In this document: positions 1 through 8,131 of the stretch, piece by piece
Layout of the letters: each line of letters begins with the position of its first letter
Numbering within the stretch: position 1 is the first letter of the stretch
Source of the DNA: Spartobacteria bacterium
GTDB taxonomy: Bacteria > Verrucomicrobiota > Verrucomicrobiia > Chthoniobacterales > UBA10450
Direction of reading: 5' to 3'
DNA length: 64,000 nucleotides
Assembly (NCBI GenBank): GCA_003167555.1
Contig: PMSN01000023.1
Coordinates: forward strand, 281,906 to 345,905
Translations under genes and position numbers: made by a program
Notes under the pieces: model-generated
The model's database searches: none
What the model was told of the DNA's origin: nothing
Seen by the model: the letters and a program-made list of their open reading frames with translations, nothing else

Positions 1-746
1 ATCGCTTGCAAATAAATTTCCGTCTTCCCACTGCCGGTCACGCCGTGGAGCAGAATCGGCTTCGCGTTTTCCGGCGCGGCCAGCGCTTCCTCGACGGCGC
101 TCAAGGCCGCCGCTTGTTCCGGGTTCAAGGTCAGGTTCGTTGAAGCAACAAATTGCTCGTCCGCGTGGGGATCGCGCGCGACCGCCTCCTCGCGGAGCGC
201 GACGAATCCGCGCTTCTCGAGCGCGCGCAACGTCTGGTTATCGAGCGAGGTTTGCCGGAGCAGTTCGGCGGCGGGGACAGCTTCGTGCAACTTCGCGATC
301 GCCTCGAGCAGCTCGGCCTGCCGCGGAGCGCGCCTCCGCAATTTCTCCACATCTTCCGGCAAAATTTCTTTCGCGACGCTGACGAACAACTGCTTTTTCC
401 AGCCGACTTCCGCCCGCCGGATCACCTGCGGCAGGAGACTCCGCATGACGGCTTCGATCGGGCAGCAATAATACGCGCTCATCCAGCGCGCCAGCTCGAC
501 GAGTTTCGCGCTCAACGCCGGCCGGTCGCCGACGAGCGCTTCGATCGGGCGGATGCCTTCGGCGGATGTTTCGTCCAGCAGCGCGACGACCGTAGCGAGC
601 GCGGATTTTTCGCGAAACGGCACGCGCACGCGCGAACCGATCGCGACGCGTTCCGCGAAAGTTTCCGGCACGAGATAATCGAGCTCGCGATGGATCGAGC
701 GATCGACGATGACGCGCGCGTAACGTGGCTCAGGCGGTAAAGGCAT
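1..746 (-). CDS. priA: Primosomal replication-restart helicase PriA, N-terminal part (cut by window edge)
   Basis: PriA recognises stalled or collapsed replication forks and reloads the replisome. Only about 248 N-terminal residues are in the window; the gene runs off the left edge. The ATG at 746 opens MPLPPEPRYARVIVD, the PriA 3' DNA-binding domain, followed by a winged-helix stretch and, close to the edge, the helicase Walker A motif GVTGSGKTE near residue 233. The two DEAH/zinc regions expected further on are outside the window. The gene diverges from the lytic transglycosylase at 804. The assignment rests on the N-terminal domain together with the Walker A motif and its spacing. Confidence 0.9.
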   Translation of the reverse strand, partial: MPLPPEPRYARVIVDRSIHRELDYLVPETFAERVAIGSRVRVPFREKSALATVVALLDETSAEGIRPIEALVGDRPALSAKLVELARWMSAYYCCPIEAVMRSLLPQVIRRAEVGWKKQLFVSVAKEILPEDVEKLRRRAPRQAELLEAIAKLHEAVPAAELLRQTSLDNQTLRALEKRGFVALREEAVARDPHADEQFVASTNLTLNPEQAAALSAVEEALAAPENAKPILLHGVTGSGKTEIYLQA

Positions 747-803
747 TACCGAATTTAATTGATCGCGCGAACGATGCATTGGATTGATCATCAATTTTAA
801 GTT

Positions 804-1406
804 GTGATCCGATTCGTCTTCAAGCTGGTCATTTGCGCTCTCCTCGCCGCGGCGGCGGGCCTGGCCTGGCTCTCGATGCGCTCGGGCGATCCGCTTTACA
901 CCCTGATGGAGTGGATCAGTCCAGCGCGTTTCCAGCAACATGACGCGCTCATTCGGGCCGTGGCCGCGGAGCATCATCTCGATCCGATGCTGGTGAAAGC
1001 GGTGGTCTGGCGTGAGAGCCGTTTCGATGCGCAAAAATTCGGCACTGCCGGCGAACGCGGGCTCATGCAGGTGAGCGAGAAAGCGGCGAAGGAATGGGCG
1101 AAGGAAAATCGGATCGATAATTTTCGCGCGGAAGAATTGTTCGATCCGAAAATCAATCTCGAAGCCGGCACGTGGTATCTGCGGCGGGCGGTGGAGCATT
1201 GGCAAAACCAGGCCGACCCGATTCCATTTGCGCTCGCGGAATACAACGCCGGCGCGAGCCGCGCGCAGCGTTGGGCCGGGGGCGACGATGCCAAAGCAAT
1301 CCCGCCAAATACTTTCAAAGCCAACATCGATTTTCCCGGGACGCGCAAGTACGTGGATTCAATCATCGCGCGCTACGAATTCTACAAGCAGCGCGGCCGG
1401 ATGTAG
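804..1406 (+). CDS. Lytic murein transglycosylase (SLT family)
   Basis: Secreted or membrane-anchored enzyme that cleaves the MurNAc-GlcNAc bond of peptidoglycan with formation of 1,6-anhydroMurNAc. The GTG start at 804 gives 200 residues: a hydrophobic segment at residues 4-24 (signal anchor), then an SLT domain with the catalytic glutamate in VVWRESRF (about residue 71), the GLMQV motif and the AEYNAGASRA motif, all in the order expected of Slt/MltE-type enzymes. It is compact and has no extra binding domain. A palindromic repeat follows directly. The substrate is a family-level statement; the motif order makes the class assignment strong. Confidence 0.9.
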   Translation: MIRFVFKLVICALLAAAAGLAWLSMRSGDPLYTLMEWISPARFQQHDALIRAVAAEHHLDPMLVKAVVWRESRFDAQKFGTAGERGLMQVSEKAAKEWAKENRIDNFRAEELFDPKINLEAGTWYLRRAVEHWQNQADPIPFALAEYNAGASRAQRWAGGDDAKAIPPNTFKANIDFPGTRKYVDSIIARYEFYKQRGRM

Positions 1407-1431
1407 CGAGCAAGAATGGGCAGCTAACAGC

Positions 1432-1524
1432 TGTCATCCCGAGCGAAGTCGAGGGACCTCGTCGTGCGTCTAGCGACTCTCCTCGGGGTCCCTCGACTTC
1501 TCTTCGCTCCGCTCGGGATGACAG
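1432..1524. repeat. GTCATCCCGAGC-type inverted repeat, short form
   Basis: The two ends, GTCATCCCGAGCGAAGTCGA and its reverse complement (with small insertions), face each other across a roughly 40-base centre, so the RNA would form a long hairpin. Further copies of this family lie at 17992, 35908 and 43578, and a longer subfamily at 3331, 40495 and 46079. It lies between two codirectional genes. Confidence 0.85.
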
Positions 1525-1552
1525 CATCGTCGCCTTGAATAACAATGGATTG

Positions 1553-3313
1553 ATGGACAAGGCGACGATCGCGGATGTGCTGGAGAAAATCGCGACGTTG
1601 CTCGAATTGAAGGATGAGAATCCGTTCAAGATCCGGGCTTACACGAACGCGGCCCGTTCTCTCGAAACCTTCGGCGGCAACGTCGCCGATCTGCGCGACG
1701 AAGAGACGCTCGAAAAAATCCCCGGCATCGGCAAAGCGATCGCGGCCAAGATCAAAGAGCTGGTCGAGACCGGCTCGCTGAAATTTTACGAAGACCTGCG
1801 CGCCGAATTTCCCGCGGACATTCTCGAGCTCTTCTCCCTGCCGGGTCTCGGCGCGAAAAAGATCAAGGCGCTCTACGAAAAACTGCAGGTCAGCTCGATC
1901 GCGCAACTGCACGAAGCCTGCGTCGCCGGGCGCGTGGCGGAATTGCCGGGGTTTGGCAAGACGACGCAGGAAAAACTTTCCCGCGCGATCACCGAGCGCG
2001 AGAAGCACGCCGGATCGTTTCAGCTCGGCGCGATCGCGGGTGAAGCGGAAACATTGCAGAACGATTTGCGGGCGCATCCCGACGCGCTCCACGTCTGCAT
2101 TGCCGGAAGTTACCGGCGCCGGAAGGAAATCGTGCGCGACCTCGATTTCATCGTGGCGACTTCCGCGCCGGCGGAAATCACGGCGACGTTCGTCCAGCAT
2201 CCGCTCGTGGAATCGATCATCGCGCAGGGGCCGACCAAATCGAGCGTGCGTTTGCGCTCCCGCATTCAATGCGATCTGCGCGTGGTGAGCGCGACCGAGT
2301 ATCCATTCGCGCTCAATTATTTTACCGGGAGCAAAGAGCACAATGTCGTGCTGCGGAGTCGCGCGCTGCAACGCGGCTGGACGTTGAATGAATATCGGCT
2401 CGGTCCCGTGCCCGCGATCGATGACTCAAAAAAGAAGAAGCCGACTACAAAAATTCCCGAGGTGCGCGATGAGGCCGAACTCTACCGTGCGCTCGAGCTC
2501 GATTACATCCCGCCGGAGCTGCGGGAAAACTGCGGCGAATTTGAAGCGGCGGCGGCGGGACGTCTCCCGCGCTTGATCGAGGCGGAAAATCTGCGCGGGA
2601 CGTTTCATTGCCATACGACCGCGAGTGACGGTCACAACTCGCTCGAAGAAATGGCCGCGGCGGCGCAGGAGCTGGGCCTGCAATATCTCGGCATCGCCGA
2701 TCACAGCCGCAGCTCGATCCAGGCGCACGGGCTCGATGCGGCGCGGCTGCGAACGCAGATCGCCGCCATTCGAAAATTGAATCGCGAGTTCGACAACTTC
2801 CGTCTCTTCGCCGGCATCGAGTGCGACATCCTCCGTGATGGCGCGCTTGACTTCGACGACGAGCTGCTCGCGGAGCTCGATTACGTGATCGCGTCCGTGC
2901 ATTCCGTCTTCGGATTGTCCGAAGCCGACATGACGCGCCGTATTATCCGCGCGATGAGCAATCCTTTCGTCACGATGCTGGCGCATCCAACCGGGCGACT
3001 GCTGCTAAAGCGCGATCCCTACGCGATCGATATTCCTGCGATCATCGACGCCGCGGCTGAGACCGGCACATGGATCGAGATCAATGCCGCGCCGAAGCGT
3101 CTCGATCTTGACTGGCGCTGGTGGCCGCTCGCGAAGGAGAAAGGAGTGAAGTGCGTGATCAACCCCGACGCGCACCGGACCGAGCGGCTCCAGGAATTGT
3201 GGTTCGGCGTCGGCATCGCGCGCAAAGGCTGGCTGACGAAAGCGGATGTGATGAACTGCCTGCCGCTGGGGAAAATCGAAAACGCGCTCGCGACAAAGCG
3301 GTCACCGGAATAA
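1553..3313 (+). CDS. polX: DNA polymerase X with C-terminal PHP domain
   Basis: Bacterial PolX is a gap-filling repair polymerase with a PHP-domain 3'-5' exonuclease/AP-endonuclease. The reading frame is open from 1172, but ATG 1553 (MDKATIADVLEKIATL) starts the conserved N-terminal helix-hairpin-helix domain and lies after the palindrome, so I place the start there (586 residues). Visible features: HhH motifs (IPGIGKAIAAKI, LPGLGAKKIKAL), palm motif AGSYRRRKE followed by RDLDFIV with the metal-binding aspartates, a third acidic site in IQCDLRV, then the PHP domain with FHCHTTASDGHN, IADHSRSS, GIECDIL and a terminal NPDAHR. All PHP metal ligands that can be recognised appear to be kept. Confidence 0.93.
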   Translation: MDKATIADVLEKIATLLELKDENPFKIRAYTNAARSLETFGGNVADLRDEETLEKIPGIGKAIAAKIKELVETGSLKFYEDLRAEFPADILELFSLPGLGAKKIKALYEKLQVSSIAQLHEACVAGRVAELPGFGKTTQEKLSRAITEREKHAGSFQLGAIAGEAETLQNDLRAHPDALHVCIAGSYRRRKEIVRDLDFIVATSAPAEITATFVQHPLVESIIAQGPTKSSVRLRSRIQCDLRVVSATEYPFALNYFTGSKEHNVVLRSRALQRGWTLNEYRLGPVPAIDDSKKKKPTTKIPEVRDEAELYRALELDYIPPELRENCGEFEAAAAGRLPRLIEAENLRGTFHCHTTASDGHNSLEEMAAAAQELGLQYLGIADHSRSSIQAHGLDAARLRTQIAAIRKLNREFDNFRLFAGIECDILRDGALDFDDELLAELDYVIASVHSVFGLSEADMTRRIIRAMSNPFVTMLAHPTGRLLLKRDPYAIDIPAIIDAAAETGTWIEINAAPKRLDLDWRWWPLAKEKGVKCVINPDAHRTERLQELWFGVGIARKGWLTKADVMNCLPLGKIENALATKRSPE

Positions 3314-3330
3314 ACCGCCGCGACAAAGCT

Positions 3331-3487
3331 GTCATCCCGAGCCGCGCAGACGGCGAGGGACCTCACGCACGGTCACGAGGGCGCTTCCGCGAAGCACGGT
3401 ACTTCGCCTGTGGGCGCATCGCGAAGATGCAAGCACATCGGTATTGCAACTGCGAGGTCCCTCGCCGTCTGCGCGGCTCGGGATGAC
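3331..3487. repeat. GTCATCCCGAGC-type inverted repeat, long form (about 157 bp)
   Basis: Ends begin GTCATCCCGAGCCGCGCAGA and finish with the complementary arm ending CGGGATGAC; a variable centre of about 100 bases separates arms of roughly 30 bases that include the word GACGGCGAGGGACCT. It sits between the convergent 3' ends of polX and the arginine dihydrolase gene, a place where a hairpin could act as a two-way terminator. Confidence 0.85.
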
Positions 3488-3512
3488 ACACGTTTCGTGC
3501 CTGCAATTCTTA

Positions 3513-4322
3513 TCAGCCGACCTTCTCCCGCTGCGGCATGAACATCGTCAAACATTTGCAGGCGCCGCCGGCTTTGAGGAATTCGCTCATTGGCAATGGA
3601 TGGCACGTGTAGCCACGCTCGGTGAGTGTCGCGACGAGTTTCGGTGCGCCTTCCGGCAGCACGATGTCGCAATCGAGCACGATGGCGTTGCAGGAAAAAT
3701 GCGCGGCTTCTTCGGGCACGACATCGATCAGGTCGCGCAGATGATCGCGGATGGCGCGCTGACCGTATTCGTCGAAGGCAGCCGGAAACCAAAACGCGCC
3801 GCCGTCCGGCAGCGGACAGAAGCAGGTGTCGATGTGATAAAAACGCGGATCGACCAGCTCCACTGAAATCACGAGGCAACCCAGAATATCCGCGACGGCG
3901 CGATGCGAATTGATGTCGGAACGGAATTTGTAGCCGCAGAAAAGAACATCGCCGCCGAAGAGGGCATCGCCTTCGCCTTCGAAATACAAATCCTTAGGCA
4001 GCCAAACGATTTCGTAGCCGTGCTCTTCCATCCAACTCGCGAAGTGCGGCGCCTCACCCGAGCGCTCCTCGTGCCGAAAATTACTCGGGATGAAACGGCG
4101 GCCGACAGTGAGACCGGCGTTCGCGGTGAAAACCATATCGGGAAGTTTCGGGCGCGGAGGGACGAGCTCGATCTTGCAATCGAGTTTCGAAAGAGTGTCG
4201 AAGAGTCCTTTCCACTGCGCCTGGACCAGCGGCGTATCGGCGCCGCGGGCGCGGCTCATCCAGGGATTAATCTCGTATTCGATGCCGTAATAATCCGGCG
4301 GACAGAGGAGCAACTGGCGCAT
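3513..4322 (-). CDS. Arginine dihydrolase / amidinotransferase-fold hydrolase (ArgZ/DDAH-like)
   Basis: Member of the guanidino-group-modifying (DDAH/arginine deiminase) superfamily, 269 residues. Visible signature positions: FTANAG (Asn68), EGEGDALF, HIDTCFCPL (catalytic His) and GGACKCLT with the likely nucleophile Cys257. The length and the Asn in FTANAG match the N-terminal domain of cyanobacterial AgrE/ArgZ, which converts arginine to ornithine, CO2 and two ammonia, better than dimethylarginine hydrolases. The gene starts 13 bases after the stop of the LOR/SDH-type gene upstream, which corresponds to the second half of AgrE. Substrate arginine is therefore an inference from both length and neighbour; a dimethylarginine hydrolase cannot be excluded. 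Confidence 0.8.
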   Translation of the reverse strand: MRQLLLCPPDYYGIEYEINPWMSRARGADTPLVQAQWKGLFDTLSKLDCKIELVPPRPKLPDMVFTANAGLTVGRRFIPSNFRHEERSGEAPHFASWMEEHGYEIVWLPKDLYFEGEGDALFGGDVLFCGYKFRSDINSHRAVADILGCLVISVELVDPRFYHIDTCFCPLPDGGAFWFPAAFDEYGQRAIRDHLRDLIDVVPEEAAHFSCNAIVLDCDIVLPEGAPKLVATLTERGYTCHPLPMSEFLKAGGACKCLTMFMPQREKVG

Positions 4323-4335
4323 ACTTGGAAACGAG

Positions 4336-5553
4336 TTAACGCGCGAGCGTGCCGGTCAGCTCGCGCAGGAACGGCTCGAGATCGGAGACCAGGCCGAGCG
4401 ATTGAAAGGATCCGCGCTCCGCCAACTTGCTGACTGCGGCCGGATTCACATCGACGCATAATGTTTTCACCGTGGCTGGGAGCAAATTCGCGACTGCCAT
4501 CGAGTGCAGCATCGTTCCCATCATCAACGCGGTGGTCACGCCGGTGATCTTCTCGCGCATCGCATCCTGGGCTTCGAGCGTATCGGTGATTACTTCCGGC
4601 AGCGGCCCATCATCGCGGATCGACCCGGCCAGGACAAACTCCACTCCGTGCCGCACGCAAGCAGCCATGATCCCGCTCTTGAGCGCGCCGGTTTCGACTG
4701 CGCTCGAAATGCTCCCCGCTTCCCGGATGGAGTTGATCGCGCGCATCTGGTTTTCGTGGCCTCGCTCCGCGAGTGAGCCGCGTTCCAGATTGATCCCGAC
4801 CGATGTGCCGAAGAGCGCGTTTTCGATGTCGTGCAGAGCGAGCGCGTTTCCGCCGAAAAGGAGATCGACGTAGCCCCACTCGATCAACTTCACCAAATGC
4901 GGGACGGCGCCCGTATGGACGACCGCGGGACCGGCCACCACCAAAATCTTGCCGCCTACCTCACGCGCGCGTTTGAGTTCCGTCGCCATTTCGCGGATCA
5001 CGCCGCTCTTCGGCTTCTCGAGCGAAATACTCGTCGACATGAATTCGAAAACATCCGTGCGCGAAGTGGAACGTTGCACCGGAACAACTTTGATCCCTTG
5101 ATGACCGACCACGATTTCCATTCCGCGACTCACTTCGTGGAATTTTTTCGCGGTCGCCCGACGCGCCGCGCGATCGACTACGACCGCGCAATCCATCAGC
5201 GCCGGGTGCACTTCGATCTCCGCGCCATCCAGCGTGACAAAAGTTTGCTGGTTCGTGGTGACGTAAAAATCCTTGGGGAAAACGCCGTCCGCAGGCGCGG
5301 GCGCCAGTTGCACGTCGGCTTTCTCGATGACCTCCGCGCCGTGCTGGCGCAACCGCAGCACGATCTCATCGAGCGCTTCATGCGTCGGTGCCGAGACCTC
5401 GATCCGGGCGTAACTTTGATCGACACGGTTCTGGCCGATCTTGATTTCGCCGATCTTGAAATCGCCGCCCTGGGTCAGGATTTGATCGAGGACCTTCGGC
5501 AGGATCAGCGAATCGATAATGTGGCCTCGCAGGACAACGGTCTCGGAAAACAT
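4336..5553 (-). CDS. LOR/SDH-type protein, probable ornithine cyclodeaminase (AgrE C-terminal half)
   Basis: Protein of 405 residues of the TIGR00300-type family (saccharopine dehydrogenase/LOR-like conserved domain). Members include archaeal ornithine cyclodeaminases and the C-terminal half of cyanobacterial AgrE, which make proline from ornithine with release of ammonia using NAD. The N-terminal 100 residues form the LOR N-domain (FSETVVLRGHIIDSL), followed by a segment with DGVFPKDFYVTTNQ and a Rossmann-like C-terminal region with ILVVAGPAVVHTGA and FGGNALALHDIE. It is the first gene of a two-gene unit with the arginine dihydrolase at 3513, so together they would degrade arginine to proline. 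Confidence 0.78.
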   Translation of the reverse strand: MFSETVVLRGHIIDSLILPKVLDQILTQGGDFKIGEIKIGQNRVDQSYARIEVSAPTHEALDEIVLRLRQHGAEVIEKADVQLAPAPADGVFPKDFYVTTNQQTFVTLDGAEIEVHPALMDCAVVVDRAARRATAKKFHEVSRGMEIVVGHQGIKVVPVQRSTSRTDVFEFMSTSISLEKPKSGVIREMATELKRAREVGGKILVVAGPAVVHTGAVPHLVKLIEWGYVDLLFGGNALALHDIENALFGTSVGINLERGSLAERGHENQMRAINSIREAGSISSAVETGALKSGIMAACVRHGVEFVLAGSIRDDGPLPEVITDTLEAQDAMREKITGVTTALMMGTMLHSMAVANLLPATVKTLCVDVNPAAVSKLAERGSFQSLGLVSDLEPFLRELTGTLAR

Positions 5554-5657
5554 CGGGCCGGAACTTACCTCAGGCCGTCGTCGCCGCCAAACGACGGGAG
5601 TTGCTCACAAGGCCAATCCTGTGATGGTGCCGCTTGGAGATAGAATAGTTCCCGATC

Positions 5658-5906
5658 ATGCCAGAAAACCAAACACCATCGGCGCGCGGTCAATTAGCAG
5701 CGGTGATCGAAAAGATTCGGCGGATGCTCGCGGTGAAGCCCGAATATTTTGTCTCGCATCCGTCGGAACTGAAAGTTGTCCAGGCGCTTTCCGATTCCGA
5801 GTTGCGCGATCTCGCGCATGAACACGGCTGGCGCTTCGTCCGTCGCGTCGGCGGACGGCAGATCGAATTTTATAATGATGCTGGCGTGAGGTATCAACCG
5901 CTGTAG
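5658..5906 (+). CDS. Small conserved-looking protein of unknown function (82 aa)
   Basis: A single 82-residue reading frame from ATG 5658, soluble, with an N-terminal helical part and a basic centre (LAHEHGWRFVRRVGGRQIEFYND). It diverges from the LOR/SDH gene with about 100 bases between them. I do not recognise the family. The stop codon is the TAG of the TGTAGC end of the palindromic repeat that follows, so the last codons may have been altered by arrival of that repeat. The ordered, non-repetitive composition and coding-like third positions argue that it is real. Confidence 0.55.
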   Translation: MPENQTPSARGQLAAVIEKIRRMLAVKPEYFVSHPSELKVVQALSDSELRDLAHEHGWRFVRRVGGRQIEFYNDAGVRYQPL

Positions 5907-5977
5907 CCGCAAATGTGGGAGGGACCTTTGTGTCCCGACTCCGGTTTCTGTCGCGGCGCTAAGGCCGCTCCCACATT
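5902..5977. repeat. Palindromic repeat with TGTAGCCGC end
   Basis: Imperfect inverted repeat whose arms contain AATGTGGGAGGGAC and GGCCGCTCCCACATT. It overlaps the end of the 82-aa gene and supplies its TAG stop, and lies at the convergent 3' end of thiG. Confidence 0.7.
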
Positions 5978-5981
5978 CCAA

Positions 5982-6782
5982 TTAGTCGCGGTGCGTCGAG
6001 AAAAATCCGGTGAGCGGGCTCGTGGCGGACGCGCTCGATCTCGCTTCAGCCAATCCGATCTCGTGCGCTTCGCGTCCGGCTTCGACGGCTTTGCGGAACG
6101 CGTGCGCCATCCGGCTCGGGTCGGATGCGATCGCAATCGCGGTGTTTACCAGGACGGCGTCTGCGCCCATCTCCATCGCTTCGGCGGCCTGACTCGGCGC
6201 GCCCAGGCCGGCGTCGACCACCACCGGCACAGTCGCTTGTTCGATGATGATTTCGATCTGCGCGCGCGTTTCAATTCCGCGATTGCTCCCGATCGGCGAA
6301 CCGAGTGGCATGACCGTGGCCGTGCCAACATCCTGCAATCGTTTCGCCAAAACCGGATCGGCGTTGATGTAGGGCAGCACGACGAATCCTTCTTTGACGA
6401 GAATTTCGGCGGCGGCCAAAGTCTCGACCGGATCGGGCAGCAAATAACGCGCGTCGGGATGAATCTCGAGCTTCACCCATTTCGACAATCCGGCCGCGGC
6501 CGCGAGCCGGGCGAGACGCACGGCTTCGGCGGCGTTGCGCGCGCCGCTCGTGTTCGGCAAAATGAGAAAACGTTTCGGATCGATGAAATCGAGAATGTTC
6601 GCGAACGGATCGCCGCGCCCCGAAATGTCCGCGCGGCGCAGCGCGACCGTGACGATTTCCGTTCCGCTCGCGATGAGCGCGTCGCGCATCAATTCGTTCG
6701 AGCCGAACTTGCCCGTGCCGACCAGCAGCCGCGAGGTGAATTCGCGATCGGCGATTTTCAGTTTGGATGGCTTGTCGGACAT
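5982..6782 (-). CDS. thiG: Thiazole synthase ThiG
   Basis: ThiG forms the thiazole phosphate of thiamin from deoxyxylulose phosphate, a glycine- or tyrosine-derived imine and the ThiS thiocarboxylate. I use ATG 6782 ([15 protein letters not shown], 266 residues); a TTG at 6794 would add four residues. TIM-barrel signatures: [10 protein letters not shown], the Schiff-base lysine in [22 protein letters not shown] (phosphate loop) and [23 protein letters not shown] cut here as separate motifs [10 protein letters not shown] and [15 protein letters not shown]. No thiS, thiH, thiO or thiC lies beside it, and I see no TPP-riboswitch core in the upstream 90 bases, so its control is unclear. Confidence 0.95.
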   Translation of the reverse strand: MSDKPSKLKIADREFTSRLLVGTGKFGSNELMRDALIASGTEIVTVALRRADISGRGDPFANILDFIDPKRFLILPNTSGARNAAEAVRLARLAAAAGLSKWVKLEIHPDARYLLPDPVETLAAAEILVKEGFVVLPYINADPVLAKRLQDVGTATVMPLGSPIGSNRGIETRAQIEIIIEQATVPVVVDAGLGAPSQAAEAMEMGADAVLVNTAIAIASDPSRMAHAFRKAVEAGREAHEIGLAEARSSASATSPLTGFFSTHRD

Positions 6783-6871
6783 TAACTGCAACAATAACTA
6801 ATTTGGGCACGGACGCGAGTTGGTGTGTCTCTTGTCCAGCTAGGATTACATCGTAAACTAGTTCAACAGTT

Positions 6872-7120
6872 ATGACTCATCTCCGGCTAAATCGAGTTGA
6901 GGTCGACATACTGAGAAGCCTGCCGACAGCGCACCGAAATAAGAGCGGTTTCGCGAATTTCATTTTTCGCCTAGGGGAGCGAGTCGATCCAAACACTGGA
7001 TCGATTACTTTGTCGCGCCCAGAGATTCAACGAATTCAGCGGTATATCAAACGATACAAAACCGGCGGTTATCAGATGATGCTGAAGAAAGCATTCAAGC
7101 GGCCGCTGAACTTGCGTTGA
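6872..7120 (+). CDS. Unknown 82-aa basic protein upstream of a DNA methyltransferase
   Basis: The 82-residue protein from ATG 6872 is strongly basic (pattern RPEIQRIQRYIKRYKTGGYQ near the end) and has no signal peptide or membrane segment. I do not recognise a family. The region is visibly more A+T-rich than thiG or the genes beyond 9.9 kb, as is the methyltransferase about 90 bases downstream on the same strand. A small DNA-binding partner of the methyltransferase is possible by position only. A run of eight T residues at 7133-7140 follows, without a clear hairpin. Confidence 0.5.
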   Translation: MTHLRLNRVEVDILRSLPTAHRNKSGFANFIFRLGERVDPNTGSITLSRPEIQRIQRYIKRYKTGGYQMMLKKAFKRPLNLR

Positions 7121-7213
7121 TCGTGCCTGTCGTTTTTTTTCGCGCTTTCATGCTCGGAAAGTTAGACGATAGATTTCTCTGTACAATCGACTGCTTTGGC
7201 ACGAATCGTTTGG

Positions 7214-8062
7214 ATGGTTCGGATCAAAGATCCACTCGGGCAGGAGCTATTTGCTTTCTTTGCGCACGATCTGCGCCTTGGTGATTGCGTTGCTGGAATG
7301 GCGCAATTGCCGGAGAGTTGCATCGACATAGCCGTGACTTCGCCGCCGTATAACCTTGGGATCAAATACGGGAAATACTCTGACAAGGAGAGTCGAGAAT
7401 CGTATCTTCAATGGTGCAGTAAGTGGGCCGCAGAAATCCGACGGGTCCTAAAATCTCACGGATCGTTTTTTCTCAATATCGGATCCGCCCCCTCGAGTCC
7501 GATGTTACCGCACGAACTCGTCATGCGATTCCGCGACGTTTTCGTTCTGCAAAATGTGATTCACTGGGTGAAATCGATCACGATCGAGAATCGAGAAGGA
7601 GAGGTCAGCTCATACGGACATTTCAAGCCGATCAGCTCGAAGCGTTTTCTGAACGATTGCCATGAATACATTTTCCACTTCACGAAAACGGGTCGCGTTG
7701 AAATCGATCGGCTCGCAATCGGAGTTCCTTACCAGGACAAGAGTAACATTGCGCGTTGGTCGCACACACGAGGAAGCGATCTCCGCTGCCGCGGCAATAC
7801 ATGGTTTATTCCTTACGAAACAATTCAGAGTCGCGCCAAGGAACGACCGCATCCGGCGACATTCCCGGTTCAGTTGGCGGAATGGTGCATCAAGCTGCAC
7901 GGCGTCACGCGCGTTGAAACGATGCTCGATCCGTTTCTAGGTATTGGAAATTCGGCAGTCGCGGCGAAGCGCTGCGGCGTGAAGAACTTTATCGGCTTCG
8001 AGATCGACGAAGAATATCTCGCCGAAGCAAAGCGACGAGTGGCCGCGGAGACAATCAATTAA
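7214..8062 (+). CDS. Site-specific DNA methyltransferase, beta class (probably N4-cytosine or N6-adenine)
   Basis: Amino-methyltransferase acting on DNA with S-adenosylmethionine. The catalytic motif IV comes first (VTSPPYNLG, near residue 44) and the AdoMet-binding motif I last (DPFLGIGNSAVAA, near residue 240), the circular order of the beta class; TSPPY rather than DPPY is more frequent in N4-cytosine enzymes, so the target base is left open. A target-recognition region lies between them. I use ATG 7214; a TTG at 7196 would add six residues. No restriction endonuclease gene is visible next to it, so it is either an orphan or works with the flanking 82-aa protein or the cyclase-like gene. 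Local composition differs from the chromosome-like neighbours. Confidence 0.87.
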   Translation: MVRIKDPLGQELFAFFAHDLRLGDCVAGMAQLPESCIDIAVTSPPYNLGIKYGKYSDKESRESYLQWCSKWAAEIRRVLKSHGSFFLNIGSAPSSPMLPHELVMRFRDVFVLQNVIHWVKSITIENREGEVSSYGHFKPISSKRFLNDCHEYIFHFTKTGRVEIDRLAIGVPYQDKSNIARWSHTRGSDLRCRGNTWFIPYETIQSRAKERPHPATFPVQLAEWCIKLHGVTRVETMLDPFLGIGNSAVAAKRCGVKNFIGFEIDEEYLAEAKRRVAAETIN

Positions 8063-8131
8063 GCCTTACGCAACGCGCCGTAGTGTTTCGCGGCCCCCGC
8101 GCGCACCGGCGCTAAGCGCTTACCGAATCAG

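Noticed and set aside
1172..1552. N-terminal extension of polX from 1172
   Set aside because: Overlaps the transglycosylase gene and the palindrome; conserved polX sequence begins at 1553.
6795..6871. TPP riboswitch upstream of thiG
   Set aside because: No CTGAGA core or paired stems found in the leader.
7161..7167. Isolated GTTAGAC core near the orphan methyltransferase, as an attC/attI remnant
   Set aside because: No complementary R'' or L''/L' pair around it; short word can occur by chance.
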